Below, piece by piece: positions 49,874 to 59,569 of a stretch of DNA of 64,000 nt (position 1 is the stretch's first letter; each line of letters opens with the position of its first letter). Under the pieces are notes generated by a model. That model was not told the DNA's origin. It saw nothing but the letters and a program-made list of their open reading frames with translations, and did not search any database. A program made the position numbers and the translations under genes. Origin of the DNA: Roseateles terrae (GTDB lineage Bacteria > Pseudomonadota > Gammaproteobacteria > Burkholderiales > Burkholderiaceae_C); assembly GCF_014192155.1 (NCBI RefSeq), contig NZ_JACHXO010000006.1:186001-250000 (forward strand), in the 5' to 3' direction.

Positions 49874-51126
49874 GGCTGCACATGCTCCTGGGCTGCGGCC
49901 GGATTTCGCACTGGGTCGGTAGGATCGTCAAGGGGGTTGCCGCTGGTGCCGCTGGTGGCGCCGGTGCTGATGGTCCTGCCGGTGCGGTGGTCCGGGGTGA
50001 TGGCACGATCTGGGCTGATCGGGCTTGAGGGCGCCGCTGACAGCGGCCATTCGATCCAGGCCAGGCAACCCGGCGAGGCCGACTCCAGCCCCATCTGCGC
50101 TGCTCCGTCCGACTGCGCGGCCAGCCGCTCGCGGGTGTTGCTCAGGCCGATGCCGTCGCAGGCGCCGGCCTGCAGACCCGGCCCGGTATCCTGCACTTCC
50201 AGCCGCAGCCACCGACCGTCCTCACTCAGATGCAGGGCCACGCCGACATGCCCGCCGCGCAGGCTCGGCTCGATGCCGTGGGTGATGGCGTTTTCGGCCA
50301 GCGTGAGCAAGGTGCCGGGTGGCAGGGCCACTTCACCGAGCACCGCCTCCGGCACACCCGCCGTCTCGACCGACCAGGTGAGTCGCGGCCCCAGCCGGGC
50401 CTGCATGATGTCCAGATAGCTCCGCACGATCTGCAGTTCCTGCGCCACCGGCAGCCGGTCGTGCTCGAACATCGGCAGCGTGGCCCGCAGGTAGCGGGTG
50501 AGCGAACGCAGCAGGGGGCCGCCGCGGGCGTCCTGCGTGTCCACCCAGTGCTGCAGCGAGGCCAGCGTGTTGAAGAGGAAATGCGGCTGGATCTGCGCCG
50601 CCGCCAGACGCTGCGCCAGCGCCACCCGCTGCTGCTGCTCGTCCAGCTCGCGCAGGCGATGCTCCAGCTGCTGGGATCGGTAGATGGTCAGGAACCACCA
50701 GGATGAGAGCGTCAGGGCGAGGCCCCCTGCGAGCAGCGGCATGGTGTCCCGCATCAGGGCGCGGTGGCCGGCATGCACCATCAGGATCGGCACCAGTGCC
50801 GCCAGCGCGCCGGTGCCCAGCGAGGCCAAATTGAAGCGGGTGCGGCTGGGCTGTCGCCACAACCAGCGCGCAACCGCCAGCGCGCCGGCGGAGGCGATCA
50901 TGGTGGTGACCAGCACGCCGGTAGCAATCATCGGCGGCAGGAACTTGTAGAACAGCAGCACCAGGACAAAGACGTTGCTGTAGACATAGCAGTCGATGCC
51001 CAGGGACCAGCGCTGCAGGCCGGCGCGGGCCAGCTCCGCCTCGGTGAAGGTGCGGCGCGGACCGGGGAACACCCATTGGGTCCAGTCGATGCGGGGACTT
51101 TCCGTCGGAGGGGGCGGTGTCGGCAT
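49870..51126 (-). CDS. LytS/AlgZ-type histidine kinase
   Basis: A 418-residue kinase. Several transmembrane helices lie within about 45-165 (VLVLLFYKFL, ATGVLVTTMIASAGALAVA, LLAGGLALTLSSWWF). The His_kinase domain of the LytS type has the phospho-acceptor in AAQIQPHFLFNTLASLQHW (about 200-215), and the HATPase part has LAENAITHGIEPS, VQDTGPGLQ and GIGLSNTRERL. The C-terminal 55 residues are a Ser/Thr/Pro-rich tail. With the LytTR regulator it forms the usual pair. The signal is unknown. Confidence 0.88.
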   Translation of the reverse strand: MPTPPPPTESPRIDWTQWVFPGPRRTFTEAELARAGLQRWSLGIDCYVYSNVFVLVLLFYKFLPPMIATGVLVTTMIASAGALAVARWLWRQPSRTRFNLASLGTGALAALVPILMVHAGHRALMRDTMPLLAGGLALTLSSWWFLTIYRSQQLEHRLRELDEQQQRVALAQRLAAAQIQPHFLFNTLASLQHWVDTQDARGGPLLRSLTRYLRATLPMFEHDRLPVAQELQIVRSYLDIMQARLGPRLTWSVETAGVPEAVLGEVALPPGTLLTLAENAITHGIEPSLRGGHVGVALHLSEDGRWLRLEVQDTGPGLQAGACDGIGLSNTRERLAAQSDGAAQMGLESASPGCLAWIEWPLSAAPSSPISPDRAITPDHRTGRTISTGATSGTSGNPLDDPTDPVRNPAAAQEHVQP

Positions 51127-51274
51127 GATGGGCGAGCGGCAGCGGATGCTGGAACGTTGTCGAACCGGTGCCCAGTCTAGGCACTTGCCGCCCCACGGTG
51201 TGGGGCCTGCGGCGAATGGCGACTGGACGGGACGAGTGGCGGAAGCGCGCCGCTGGATGGCCCGCCGCGCCGCC

Positions 51275-52030
51275 TCAGCACAACGCCTCGCCGCCCTGGA
51301 AGACCTTCAGCTGCCCGGGCTCGATGGCGCACCAGGGCTCGTCCCGCGTCAGCGGTTCGGTGGCCACGATGGCGATGCGGTCGGCGTCGGTGGTCTTGGC
51401 CGCCAGGTCGATGCTCAGGTCTTCATCCTGCAGCGTCACCGGGCCGAAGGGCGGCCGGCGCAGCAGGTAGTGCAGCTTCGTCGAGCCATGGGCCCACAGT
51501 GCCTGGCCGTTGGACAGCAGCATGTTGAAGGTGCCGTGCCGGTTCAGCTGCGGCAGCAGCTCGCGCAGCGTGTGGTTGAGCTCGTCGATGGCCGGCATGT
51601 CGGCATGCGCCTTGGCCAGCTCCTGCATCAGCCAGCAGAAGGCACGTTCACTGTCGGTCTGGCCCACCGGGCGAAAAGCGGCATGCAGCCGCGGCTGAAA
51701 GGACTTGAGGTCGCCGTTGTGGGCGAACACCCAGTAGCGGCCCCACAGCTCCCGCATGAAGGGATGGGTGTTCTCCAACGACACGACCCCCTGCGTCGCC
51801 TTGCGGATGTGGGCAATGACCACATCGCTCTGGATGGGATAGTGCTTCACCAGCTCGGCCAGCGGCGAGACACGCGCGCTGTGATGGTCCACGAAGTGGC
51901 GCAGGCCGCGACCTTCGAAGAACGCAATGCCGAAGCCGTCCTTGTGCTCGTCGGCACGGGTGGCCAGTCCCGCAAAGCTGAACATCACATCGGTGGGGCG
52001 GCGGGCGTTCATGCCCATCAGCTGGCACAT
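51275..52030 (-). CDS. Class II glutamine amidotransferase, YafJ-like
   Basis: A 251-residue Ntn-type amidotransferase. The catalytic Cys is residue 2 (MCQLMGMNARRPTD), exposed after Met removal. Substrate residues are visible in HKDGFGIAFFEG, HIRKATQGVVSLENTHPF, YWVFAHNGDL and GQTDSERAFCWLM. The Cys at the N-terminus and the NGDL/TDSE motifs match the YafJ/DUG3-like group, which acts on gamma-glutamyl compounds such as glutathione-derived peptides. No synthase domain is attached. The reaction partner here is unknown. The two GSTs elsewhere in the window are not adjacent. Confidence 0.88.
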   Translation of the reverse strand: MCQLMGMNARRPTDVMFSFAGLATRADEHKDGFGIAFFEGRGLRHFVDHHSARVSPLAELVKHYPIQSDVVIAHIRKATQGVVSLENTHPFMRELWGRYWVFAHNGDLKSFQPRLHAAFRPVGQTDSERAFCWLMQELAKAHADMPAIDELNHTLRELLPQLNRHGTFNMLLSNGQALWAHGSTKLHYLLRRPPFGPVTLQDEDLSIDLAAKTTDADRIAIVATEPLTRDEPWCAIEPGQLKVFQGGEALC

Positions 52031-52101
52031 CGCGGAACTCCGAAAAATCAGGGGCCCGGTCCTGTCCGGACTGGATCAGGACGGGGCATGGGCATGATCG
52101 C

Positions 52102-53328
52102 TTATTCCAGGAACAGACGGGTGAGTCCCTTGAAGCTGACCAGGTTGCCGGGGTTGCTGGTTTCGTTGAGCACGCCGCTCATGCGGTTGAGCAGGCGCGG
52201 GCTCTTGCGGGCGCGCCAGATCAGCAGGTCGGCCAGCCAGGGGAAGGCATTGACCCGGTTGCCCCGCTCGTAGAGGTCGTACTTGGGCTGCAGGGACCGC
52301 AGGCCCTCTTCATAGCTGGCGCGCACTGCGGCATCGTCCTGCTGATGAGCCAGGATGGCCTCGGCGGCCAGCAGGCCGGTTTCCATCGCCTTGCCGATGC
52401 CTTCGCCGGTGAAGGAATAGGTGGAGCCCGCGGCCTCTCCCACCACCAGCAGGCCGGGGCGGGTCCAGCGCGCGCCCTTCAGGGTGCAGCGCAGCGGCGC
52501 GCCCTTGAGGTCGCCCACCAGCTGGCCTTCGGCCATCAGGCGTTTGGCCATCGGGTGATAGCCGATGAAGGCATCGAAGATGGCGCGAAGGTTCACATCC
52601 TTCTTCTGGCCCTTGCCGGCGAGGTCCCGGTGGCTGTCGGTCACCCCGACGCCGATGTTGAAGTGGCCGTCCGGCGCCGGGAAGATCCAGCCATAACCCG
52701 GCTGTACCGGCTTGCACCAGACCACCTCCAGCGCCTTGATCTCTCCCACCAGCGAGGGCGCATGCACATAACCGCGCAGCGCCACGCCACTCGGGGTGTG
52801 ACGTTCACACATGCCGGCAGCGGTCAGCGCCTTGGGCACCGCACCGGTGGCCAGCAGCACCCAGTCGGCTTCGATCTCGTGCGTCAGCCCGTTGATCAGG
52901 AACCGGGCGCCGCGCACCCGCCCCTGGGGATCCTCCAGCGGTGCTTCAAACCGGGCGGGGGACAGGAACCGGGCGCCGGCTTCCTGGGCGGCCAGGTTCA
53001 GCACTTCATCGAGCTGCTTGCGCGGCAGCACCGCCAGATGGCCGGGCACGTCGATGCTGCCGCCCCTGGGTCCGACGCAGCGCACATGGCCGGAGCGCTG
53101 GGCCTTGGCCATCACCCGCTCCAGCAGGCCCAGGCGCTCGAGCGCCTTGTGGGCATCAGGGATCAGGCCGTCGCCACAGATCTTGTCGCGGCCCAGCGGA
53201 TGCTGGTCGGCCATGACCACGTCCAGGCCGGCGCGGGCCAGCCAGCGGGCAGCGGCGGCGCCGGCCGGGCCGGCACCGATGATGAGCACCTGGGTGCGGA
53301 GAGGGAGTTCGGAACGGGCGTCGGTCAT
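52102..53328 (-). CDS. Geranylgeranyl-reductase-family FAD-dependent oxidoreductase
   Basis: A 408-residue flavoprotein. The FAD-binding Rossmann loop is LIIGAGPAGAAAARWLARAG, followed by DKICGDGLIPDAH. The second FAD motif is GLLVVGEAAGSTYSFTGEGIGKAM. PGYGWIFPAPDGHFNIGVGV is a hallmark of the geranylgeranyl reductase/FixC-like family. Members reduce isoprenoid chains or other double bonds. In a non-photosynthetic host the substrate could be a quinone or lipid precursor. It is separated from the amidotransferase gene by 71 bases on the same strand. Confidence 0.85.
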   Translation of the reverse strand: MTDARSELPLRTQVLIIGAGPAGAAAARWLARAGLDVVMADQHPLGRDKICGDGLIPDAHKALERLGLLERVMAKAQRSGHVRCVGPRGGSIDVPGHLAVLPRKQLDEVLNLAAQEAGARFLSPARFEAPLEDPQGRVRGARFLINGLTHEIEADWVLLATGAVPKALTAAGMCERHTPSGVALRGYVHAPSLVGEIKALEVVWCKPVQPGYGWIFPAPDGHFNIGVGVTDSHRDLAGKGQKKDVNLRAIFDAFIGYHPMAKRLMAEGQLVGDLKGAPLRCTLKGARWTRPGLLVVGEAAGSTYSFTGEGIGKAMETGLLAAEAILAHQQDDAAVRASYEEGLRSLQPKYDLYERGNRVNAFPWLADLLIWRARKSPRLLNRMSGVLNETSNPGNLVSFKGLTRLFLE

Positions 53329-53353
53329 GCCCTGATTCTCGCCGACACGGACG

Positions 53354-53380
53354 AAAAAAAAGGACCCCCGAAGGGGTCCC
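53354..53380 (-). terminator. Intrinsic terminator of the first TonB receptor gene
   Basis: On the minus strand GGACCCC / GGGGTCC with a TTCG-type loop, followed by T8. It lies 25 bases after the receptor stop. The flavoprotein gene begins 26 bases beyond it. Confidence 0.95.
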
Positions 53381-53405
53381 TGCTGAGCGATGGGCCGGTG
53401 AGGGC

Positions 53406-56018
53406 TTAGAACTCGTAAGAGCCGCGCACGTAGAAGGTGCGGCCGGTCGGGTCGGTGAAGCGGGGGTCATAACCCGCCTGGAACACGGCCTGCTGGAACG
53501 ACAGCGGAGGATCGCGGTCGAACAGGTTGCGCACGCCAGCCGTCAGCGACAGGGTCTTGACCGGCTTGTAGGTGCCGTACAGGTCCCAGGTGGTGTAGGA
53601 AGCCACCACGTTGGTGTCGCTGCCGTTCGGGTCGTCACGATAGGACGACTTGTAGTGACCGGTCAGGCCGGCGGAGTACTTGTTGGCGTAGCTCCACACG
53701 GCGTTGACGTTGTGCTGCCAACGGAACACCGGGCCGGCGCCGCTGTACTTGCCCACGTTCTGGATCCACGGGCCGTCCTGGAACTCCTGGTACTCGAACT
53801 TGGTCACATAGGTGCTGTTCAGACCGAAGGTGAAGTTGCCAGCGGCGGTGCGCAGGCGGTAGCTGCCGGTCAGGTCGAAACCGTTGGTGTTGTTGCCACC
53901 CAGGTTGCGCTGACGCACGTCCACGTAACCGCAGTTGACGCCCGGGCACTGGTTGGTGGCCTGGGACAGCAGCCCGTCGTTGTTGCGATGGAAGTACTGG
54001 CTGAACTGCGCGTAGTTGGCCGGGTCGTACAGGGACGCCTCACCGATCGTGCCGATCAGGTTCTTCACACGGATCCACCAGAAGTCCACGCCGAAGGACA
54101 GGTCCGTCGTCGGGGCGAACTGGAAGCCCAGCGTGGCGCTCTTGCTCTTCTCGGGCTTCAGCTCGGCATTGCCGCCGTTCTGGGCGGTGAACTGCGTCTG
54201 GCAGTTGATGCTGGTGCCTTCACCGGTCGGGCACAGCACCGGGTCACTGACGGTGCCGGTGTTGGTGAAGGTGTTGGCGGCATGCAGCTCATACAGCGAC
54301 GGGGCACGGAAACCGGTCGACAGCGAACCGCGAACCAGGACTTCCTTGCTCGGCTGGAAGCGGAAGCTGACCTTGGGGTTGGTCGTGTTGCCGAAGTCGT
54401 TGTAGTTGTCGTAGCGGACGGCAGCGGTCACATCCAGCGTCTTGTGCAGGGGCACATTCAGCTCGGTGTAGACGGCGTAGACCTTGCGGGTGCCGATCGA
54501 CTTGGTGGCGGGGTCCACACCGGTGGAGTCGAACACCAGGGTGGCGTACTCTTCGTTGGCGACCTGGCTGAACTTTTCCTTGCGGAACTCGGTGCCGACG
54601 GCGATGCCGGCGCCGCGGCCAGCGCCGAACCAGTCGCCCAGCTCACGGCTGGCGTGCGCGTCGAAGTTGTAGGTTTCACCCTTGCCCGACATCAGCGTGC
54701 CCAGTGCAGCGGCATCGCGCACGTACTGGATGGCCGCTTCAGACTGGTCGCCGAACGGGTTGATGATGCCGTTGGTCACGCCAGCAGCGATCTTCGAGCC
54801 GTCGGCGTAACCGCCAGTCAGCTTTTCGGAGACGCGGTTCTGGTTGTAGCTCAAGCCCGTCGAGTAGTCCCAGCCGGCCACGACGCCGTCCAGCGTCAGC
54901 AGGTAGCGCTGCTGCTGGTTGGTGTTCTTGTCCTGACGGGGGCCACTCACGGTGTCACGCCACTTCACGGTCAGCGGCAGGGTCGGGTCCAGCGCGGAAT
55001 TGGTCGGGAAGAAGACGTTGCCCGGCTGCATCGACAGCGAGCCATACGGCGTCGGGGCCAGACGGGTTTCCACCACGCTGCGGGTGATGAAGTATTCAGC
55101 GCCCAGTTGATGGTCGGCGTTGAGCTTCAGCGTGCCCTTGAGCATGCCGGAGGAACGCTCGCTCTTGGGCACGTAGTCCACGTAGGAAGACGTGGTCATG
55201 CGGCAGAAGGTGCCGGCCTTGATCAGGTGGGTGCCGTTGGTGCAGTCCGGCGCGGCCGGGTTGAACACGGTGTCGCCTGCACCCTGGTAGTAGTTGGCCG
55301 GGTCGGTGTTGGTGGACAGGCCTCCGGCATAGCGCGTGTTGTAGGGGCGCTGGTCACCGGCGATGTTGTCCTGCTGCTGGTAGTCGATGAAACCGAAGAC
55401 GTTGAAGCCTTGCTGGTCCAGATCACCGTAGCCGTAACCGACGTTGAAGTTGCCGGTCTTGCCACCCTTGTGCTGGGGCGACTCGTAGCCGATGTTCAGC
55501 GAACCACCGGTGTAATCCTTCTTCGTGATGAAGTTGATCACGCCGCCGATGGCGTCGGTGCCGTACAGCGACGAAGCGCCGTCACGCAGCACTTCGATGC
55601 GCTCGATGGCCGCCAGCGGAATCATGTTCAGGTCAGGTGCCGAGCCGTCAAACGCATTGTTGGCAATGCGGCGGCCGTTCAGCAGCACCAGGGTCTTGTT
55701 GGCGCCGACGCCGCGCATGTCCGCGAAGGACGCGCCACCGGTGGACGAACCCACCGACTGGCTGGTGCCGAGCGACGCCTGGCTGGCCGTCAGGGTGCTC
55801 AGGATCTGTTCAACGGTCGTGAGGCCCGCCTCACGGATTTCGTTCATCTTGAACGTGGTCACCGGGACCGAGCTCTCAGCGTCCAGACGCTTGATGGCGG
55901 TACCCGTCACCACCACGCGCTCCAGCGTGGTTTGTTCTGCGTCCTGGGCCAGGGCCGGGAAGGCCGAAGCCGCAACAATGGTGGCCACTGCCAGGCTCAC
56001 CGCACTCAGCTTGTACAT
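53406..56018 (-). CDS. TonB-dependent outer-membrane receptor, copy 1
   Basis: An 870-residue receptor. Signal peptide MYKLSAVSLAVATIVAASAF (cleavage after ALA). A TonB-box-like start (LERVVVTGTAIKR) and a plug domain follow (about 45-165, with LLNGRRIANNAFDG and GAINF-type GGVINFITKKD). A 22-strand beta-barrel ends at the last aromatic residue (FYVRGSYEF). Several Cys pairs lie in the loops. By family it uses the TonB-ExbBD energy system to import a large or scarce nutrient; the substrate is unknown. It is close to copy 3 along its whole length (870 against 871 residues, near-identical plug). Own terminator, own leader element. Confidence 0.92.
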   Translation of the reverse strand: MYKLSAVSLAVATIVAASAFPALAQDAEQTTLERVVVTGTAIKRLDAESSVPVTTFKMNEIREAGLTTVEQILSTLTASQASLGTSQSVGSSTGGASFADMRGVGANKTLVLLNGRRIANNAFDGSAPDLNMIPLAAIERIEVLRDGASSLYGTDAIGGVINFITKKDYTGGSLNIGYESPQHKGGKTGNFNVGYGYGDLDQQGFNVFGFIDYQQQDNIAGDQRPYNTRYAGGLSTNTDPANYYQGAGDTVFNPAAPDCTNGTHLIKAGTFCRMTTSSYVDYVPKSERSSGMLKGTLKLNADHQLGAEYFITRSVVETRLAPTPYGSLSMQPGNVFFPTNSALDPTLPLTVKWRDTVSGPRQDKNTNQQQRYLLTLDGVVAGWDYSTGLSYNQNRVSEKLTGGYADGSKIAAGVTNGIINPFGDQSEAAIQYVRDAAALGTLMSGKGETYNFDAHASRELGDWFGAGRGAGIAVGTEFRKEKFSQVANEEYATLVFDSTGVDPATKSIGTRKVYAVYTELNVPLHKTLDVTAAVRYDNYNDFGNTTNPKVSFRFQPSKEVLVRGSLSTGFRAPSLYELHAANTFTNTGTVSDPVLCPTGEGTSINCQTQFTAQNGGNAELKPEKSKSATLGFQFAPTTDLSFGVDFWWIRVKNLIGTIGEASLYDPANYAQFSQYFHRNNDGLLSQATNQCPGVNCGYVDVRQRNLGGNNTNGFDLTGSYRLRTAAGNFTFGLNSTYVTKFEYQEFQDGPWIQNVGKYSGAGPVFRWQHNVNAVWSYANKYSAGLTGHYKSSYRDDPNGSDTNVVASYTTWDLYGTYKPVKTLSLTAGVRNLFDRDPPLSFQQAVFQAGYDPRFTDPTGRTFYVRGSYEF

Positions 56019-56071
56019 CTAACAAACTCCAAAAATTGCAATGCCGGCGGCTCGACAGGGCGGGCGCACGG

Positions 56072-56119
56072 ACCAAAAAGCAAACCCCGGGAACGCCGGG
56101 GTGTGTCTGAAGTTTGCAG
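56072..56119 (-). promoter_or_regulatory. TonB receptor leader element, copy 1
   Basis: On the mRNA strand CTGCAAACTTC (56109-56119) is followed by CACACCCCGG and a perfect 7-bp hairpin ACCCCGG/CCGGGGT (56084-56102) with a trailing T-rich run (TTTGCTTTTT). It lies about 54 bases upstream of the receptor start. The same layout precedes copies 2 and 3. The hairpin with T-run looks like an intrinsic terminator, so this may be an attenuator; the conserved box could be the 5' end of the transcript. Confidence 0.6.
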
Positions 56120-56344
56120 GGTTTTGAGAACAGTTTCGGAGCGGGGGGCGGATGTCGCGCAGGTGGACACTGTCCGACCTCAAATTGACATGAAAGTTGG
56201 GGTAAATACCGACCGTTGAATGAAACGAGGGTCGCAGCAATGCGACAGACCGGTAGATTTACACAGCCTTTACCGGGACAAGTTTGTCGGACATTACATC
56301 GCCATGCGCCCATTCGTTCGTTGTTCACGAATGCAGGCTTGGTG

Positions 56345-56370
56345 AAAAGCGGGAGGGTCCCCCCTCCCGC
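56345..56370 (-). terminator. Intrinsic terminator of the second TonB receptor gene
   Basis: On the minus strand GCGGGAGGG / CCCTCCCGC with a 4-base loop, followed by T4. It lies 22 bases after the stop of copy 2. Between it and the copy 1 leader (56120-56344) I see no gene. Confidence 0.85.
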
Positions 56371-56391
56371 GGGTCATGACACGGCCGCCGA

Positions 56392-59067
56392 TCAGAACGA
56401 GTAAGTCGCCCGGGCGTAGAAGGCGCGGCCCGTGGGATCGGTGTAGCGCGAGTCCCAGCCACCGCCCTGGAAGAGGTCTTCCTGGTTGGTATAGGGCGGA
56501 TCGCGGTCAAACAGGTTGCGCACCCCGAGCGTCAGCGAGAGGGCCTTCATGGCTTGCCAGGAGCCAAAAACGTCCACCGTGGTGTAGCTCGCAACCTTGG
56601 CATTGGTGGTCGGATCGAAATCCTTGTAGTGCGACTTGAAGTGCACCACACCGCCCGCGCCGAAGTCGCCATAACGCCAGTTGGCGCTCAGGTTGTGCTG
56701 CCAGCGGAACACCGGACCGGATTCACCATAGGTGCCCACCGCCTGGACCCAGTAGCCGTTCTTGAAGTCCTGGAACTCATACTTGGCGACATAGGTGCTG
56801 TTCAGGCCCAGGTCCACCGTCGAGCCGCCCGCCTGGATGCGGTACTGGCCGCTGATGTCCACGCCGTTGGTGCGCACCTTGCCAAGGTTCTGCAGCGTCT
56901 GGTCCACATAACCGCAGCTGGTTCCGGGGCAGTTGCTGGAGAGGGACAGTACATTGCCCGGGGCAAAGTGGAAGTACTGCTGAAGCTCCGGATAGCTGCT
57001 GTAGTTGTTGAACAGCGCAAACTGGGGAATCGAGCCAATCGAATCCTTCAGATGCACCCACCAGAAGTCCAGACCGATGCTGGCATTGGCCACCGGCTGG
57101 AACACCGCACCCAGCGTGGCGGTCTGCGACTTCTCGGGCTTGAGCGCCTTGTTGCCGGAATTGAGCACCTGGAACTGGGCATCACACTGGCTGCCGGTCT
57201 TGCCGTCCGGGCACAGCACCGGGTTGGCATAGTTGCCGGCGGTGTTGGTGTAGGCCGGGTTGCCATAGAGCTCATACAGGGTAGGCGCCCGGAAACCGGT
57301 CGAGGCCGAGCCGCGGAACAGCAGCTCCTTCATCGGCTGGAAGCGGAACGACACCTTGGGGTTGGTGCTGCTGCCGAAGTCGCTGTATTTGTCGTAGCGG
57401 ACCGAGCCGGTCACATCCAGCGACTTGAGCACCGGCACATTCAGCTCGCCGTACAGCGCGGTGACATTGCGCGAACCTTCCGACAGCGAGTTCGGATCCA
57501 CGCCGGTGCTGGCTGAGACCTTCGCGGCGAAGTCGGTGTTGGCGGCCGAATGGAATTTCTCATGGCGGAATTCCACACCCAAAGCCAGTGCGGCATTGCG
57601 GCCGGTCTGCAGCCAGTCGCCGAGTTCACGGCTGGCATGGGCATTGAGGTTGTGCACCGTCCCGGTGGCCGACTCCAGCAGACCGTTCAGGGCAGCCGCC
57701 TTGAGCAGCGCATTGCCGGCGTCGTCCTGGGCACCGAACGGGTTGATCACCCCCTCGAGCAGGCCTTCGCCGATGATGTCGCCGTCGGCATAACCGCTGA
57801 CCAGGGACTGGTCCACCTTGTTGCGGTTGTACGAGTAGGCCACCGAATAGTCCCAGCCCATGGCGTTGCCGTCCGCGGTCAGCAGCAGGCGACCCTGGGT
57901 GTTCTTGTTCTCCTGGCCGCGCGAGCCGTTCTCGAAATCGCGCCAGTAGACGTAGGCGTAACCCGGCAGCACATTCACCGGATTGGCAAACTGCGAGGTG
58001 GGATTGAAAGCGGGGGCGCCCACTTCGTCACCGCTGAAGTTCGGATTCAGCGCGCTGTTCGTCGGGAAGTACTTGGTGCCGGGGTTGATCAGATAACCGC
58101 CGTAAGGCACCGGCGCCACAAAGGTCGTCACCTTGTTCTGGGTGACGAACAGCTCGGCACCCAGGGTCAGGTTGTCATTGACCAGCAGGCTGCCCTTGAG
58201 CATGCCCGACGCCGTCTCCGACTTGGGCGAGAAATCGACGAACGAGCTGGTGTTCAGCTTGCAGGCGTCTCCCGACAGGATCATCTGCGTGCCGCTGCAG
58301 GCCGAGCCGGTCGGGTTGTAGAAGGTGGCGTTGTCCTGCGTGTAGTTGGCCGGCGCGGTGCTGTAGGACAGGCCGCCCGGGATGCGCTGATTGAAGTTGC
58401 GCTGGGTGCCGGTGATGGCGTCCTGCTTGCGATAGCTAGCAAAGCCGAAGACGTTCCAGCCCTGCTTCTGCAGGTCGCCATAACCGAAGCCGGCGTTCAC
58501 CGAACGCTGCTTGCCGCCGGCATGTTGCGGGTCGTCATAACCGACGGTGATGGTGCCGCCCTGGTAGCTGTTCTTGGTGATGAAGTTGATCACGCCGCCG
58601 ATGGCGTCGGTGCCGTACAGCGCCGAGGCACCGTCCCGCAGGACTTCGATGCGCTCAATGGCGGCGAACGGAATCATGTTCAGGTCGGGCGCCGAGCCAT
58701 CCACCGCATTGTTGGCAATGCGCTGCCCGTTGAGCAGGACCAGCGTCTTGTCAGCGCCGATGCCGCGCATGTCGGCGAAGGAGGCGCCGCCGCTGCTGCT
58801 GCCCACCGACTGGGTGGTGTTGGTGGACGACTGGACCGCCGTCAGGTTGGCCATCACCTGCTCGACGGAGGTGATGCCCGACTTCTTCAGGTCGTCCATC
58901 TTCACGACGGTGACCGGGACCGCGGTCTCGGCATCGATGCGCTTGATGGCCGATCCGGTGACCACGACCCGTTCCAGGGTCTGGTCCGCTTCCTGGGCAA
59001 ACGCCGGCACGGTGGCGGCGGCAACGATGGTGGCCACGGCCAGGCTCACCGCATTCAGTTTGTGCAT
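56392..59067 (-). CDS. TonB-dependent outer-membrane receptor, copy 2
   Basis: An 891-residue receptor. Signal peptide MHKLNAVSLAVATIVAAATV. Then LERVVVTGSAIKRIDAETAV, a plug with LLNGQRIANNAVDG and GGVINFITKNS, and a barrel ending FYARATYSF. It shares the plug and the last 60 residues with copies 1 and 3. It differs in the extracellular loops and in the middle (for example YLINPGTKYFPTNSALNPNF), which suggests a different substrate after duplication. It has its own leader and terminator, so it is transcribed separately. Confidence 0.92.
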   Translation of the reverse strand: MHKLNAVSLAVATIVAAATVPAFAQEADQTLERVVVTGSAIKRIDAETAVPVTVVKMDDLKKSGITSVEQVMANLTAVQSSTNTTQSVGSSSGGASFADMRGIGADKTLVLLNGQRIANNAVDGSAPDLNMIPFAAIERIEVLRDGASALYGTDAIGGVINFITKNSYQGGTITVGYDDPQHAGGKQRSVNAGFGYGDLQKQGWNVFGFASYRKQDAITGTQRNFNQRIPGGLSYSTAPANYTQDNATFYNPTGSACSGTQMILSGDACKLNTSSFVDFSPKSETASGMLKGSLLVNDNLTLGAELFVTQNKVTTFVAPVPYGGYLINPGTKYFPTNSALNPNFSGDEVGAPAFNPTSQFANPVNVLPGYAYVYWRDFENGSRGQENKNTQGRLLLTADGNAMGWDYSVAYSYNRNKVDQSLVSGYADGDIIGEGLLEGVINPFGAQDDAGNALLKAAALNGLLESATGTVHNLNAHASRELGDWLQTGRNAALALGVEFRHEKFHSAANTDFAAKVSASTGVDPNSLSEGSRNVTALYGELNVPVLKSLDVTGSVRYDKYSDFGSSTNPKVSFRFQPMKELLFRGSASTGFRAPTLYELYGNPAYTNTAGNYANPVLCPDGKTGSQCDAQFQVLNSGNKALKPEKSQTATLGAVFQPVANASIGLDFWWVHLKDSIGSIPQFALFNNYSSYPELQQYFHFAPGNVLSLSSNCPGTSCGYVDQTLQNLGKVRTNGVDISGQYRIQAGGSTVDLGLNSTYVAKYEFQDFKNGYWVQAVGTYGESGPVFRWQHNLSANWRYGDFGAGGVVHFKSHYKDFDPTTNAKVASYTTVDVFGSWQAMKALSLTLGVRNLFDRDPPYTNQEDLFQGGGWDSRYTDPTGRAFYARATYSF

Positions 59068-59136
59068 GTCTACACGCTCCTACAGAGAAATCGGTCGTCG
59101 GGTTGCGTTTGTGACGCTTCCAGACCGGGAATAACG

Positions 59137-59172
59137 GCCACGCTGACAGCGGGGCGTGCAGGAAGTTTGCAG
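59137..59172 (-). promoter_or_regulatory. TonB receptor leader element, copy 2
   Basis: On the mRNA strand CTGCAAACTTC (59162-59172), preceded by AAAATCT, is followed by GCACGCCCCG and a stem-loop (59137-59155, eight pairs with one mismatch). No good T-run follows, so termination is doubtful. It lies about 70 bases upstream of the receptor start, at a position similar to copies 1 and 3. Confidence 0.55.
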
Positions 59173-59513
59173 AGATTTTCGAATCACGGTCATACCGCGT
59201 TCGCAAGCCGCCCGGATTAATTCAGTTTCGACGCAATTCCCCTGAAATGACGGGTTTTCCCTGACCAAAAACGTACCTCAAGGTCGCTCTAGCACCACAT
59301 TTGTGAGCCTTTACGAAGGAATTACAAGAGGCGTCCGTAGGGATTATCGATGTTTGAATGGGGCGACACTCAGGCGCTGCCGTACGCTGAAATGTTCGCA
59401 GCCACGATATATCTGGTTTCCATTGCGTTAAATCGCCGCTCTTTGCGTGATGGAAAACATCCGGAATTGCAACAGCAATAATGATTCCGGTGATATCTCA
59501 GCGGTTTGCCCAA
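59173..59513. other. AT-richer region between copies 2 and 3
   Basis: This stretch is clearly lower in GC than the genes. It should hold the promoter of copy 2. An inverted repeat CCGGAAT (59461-59467) / ATTCCGG (59484-59490) with a 16-base spacer may be an operator or a remnant. I find no gene here and no clear -35/-10 pair. Confidence 0.4.
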
Positions 59514-59540
59514 AATAAAAAAGGGCCTCAACTGAGGCCC
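59514..59540 (-). terminator. Intrinsic terminator of the third TonB receptor gene
   Basis: On the minus strand GGGCCTC / GAGGCCC with an AGTT loop, followed by T6. It lies 29 bases after the stop of copy 3. Confidence 0.95.
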
Positions 59541-59569
59541 CTGGCGGCTAAATCGGAAAGACGTTCGCG

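Noticed and set aside
56185-56212. TTGACA with a -10-like sequence on the plus strand
   Set aside because: It points away from the receptor gene and has no plus-strand gene to serve; the -10 match is poor.
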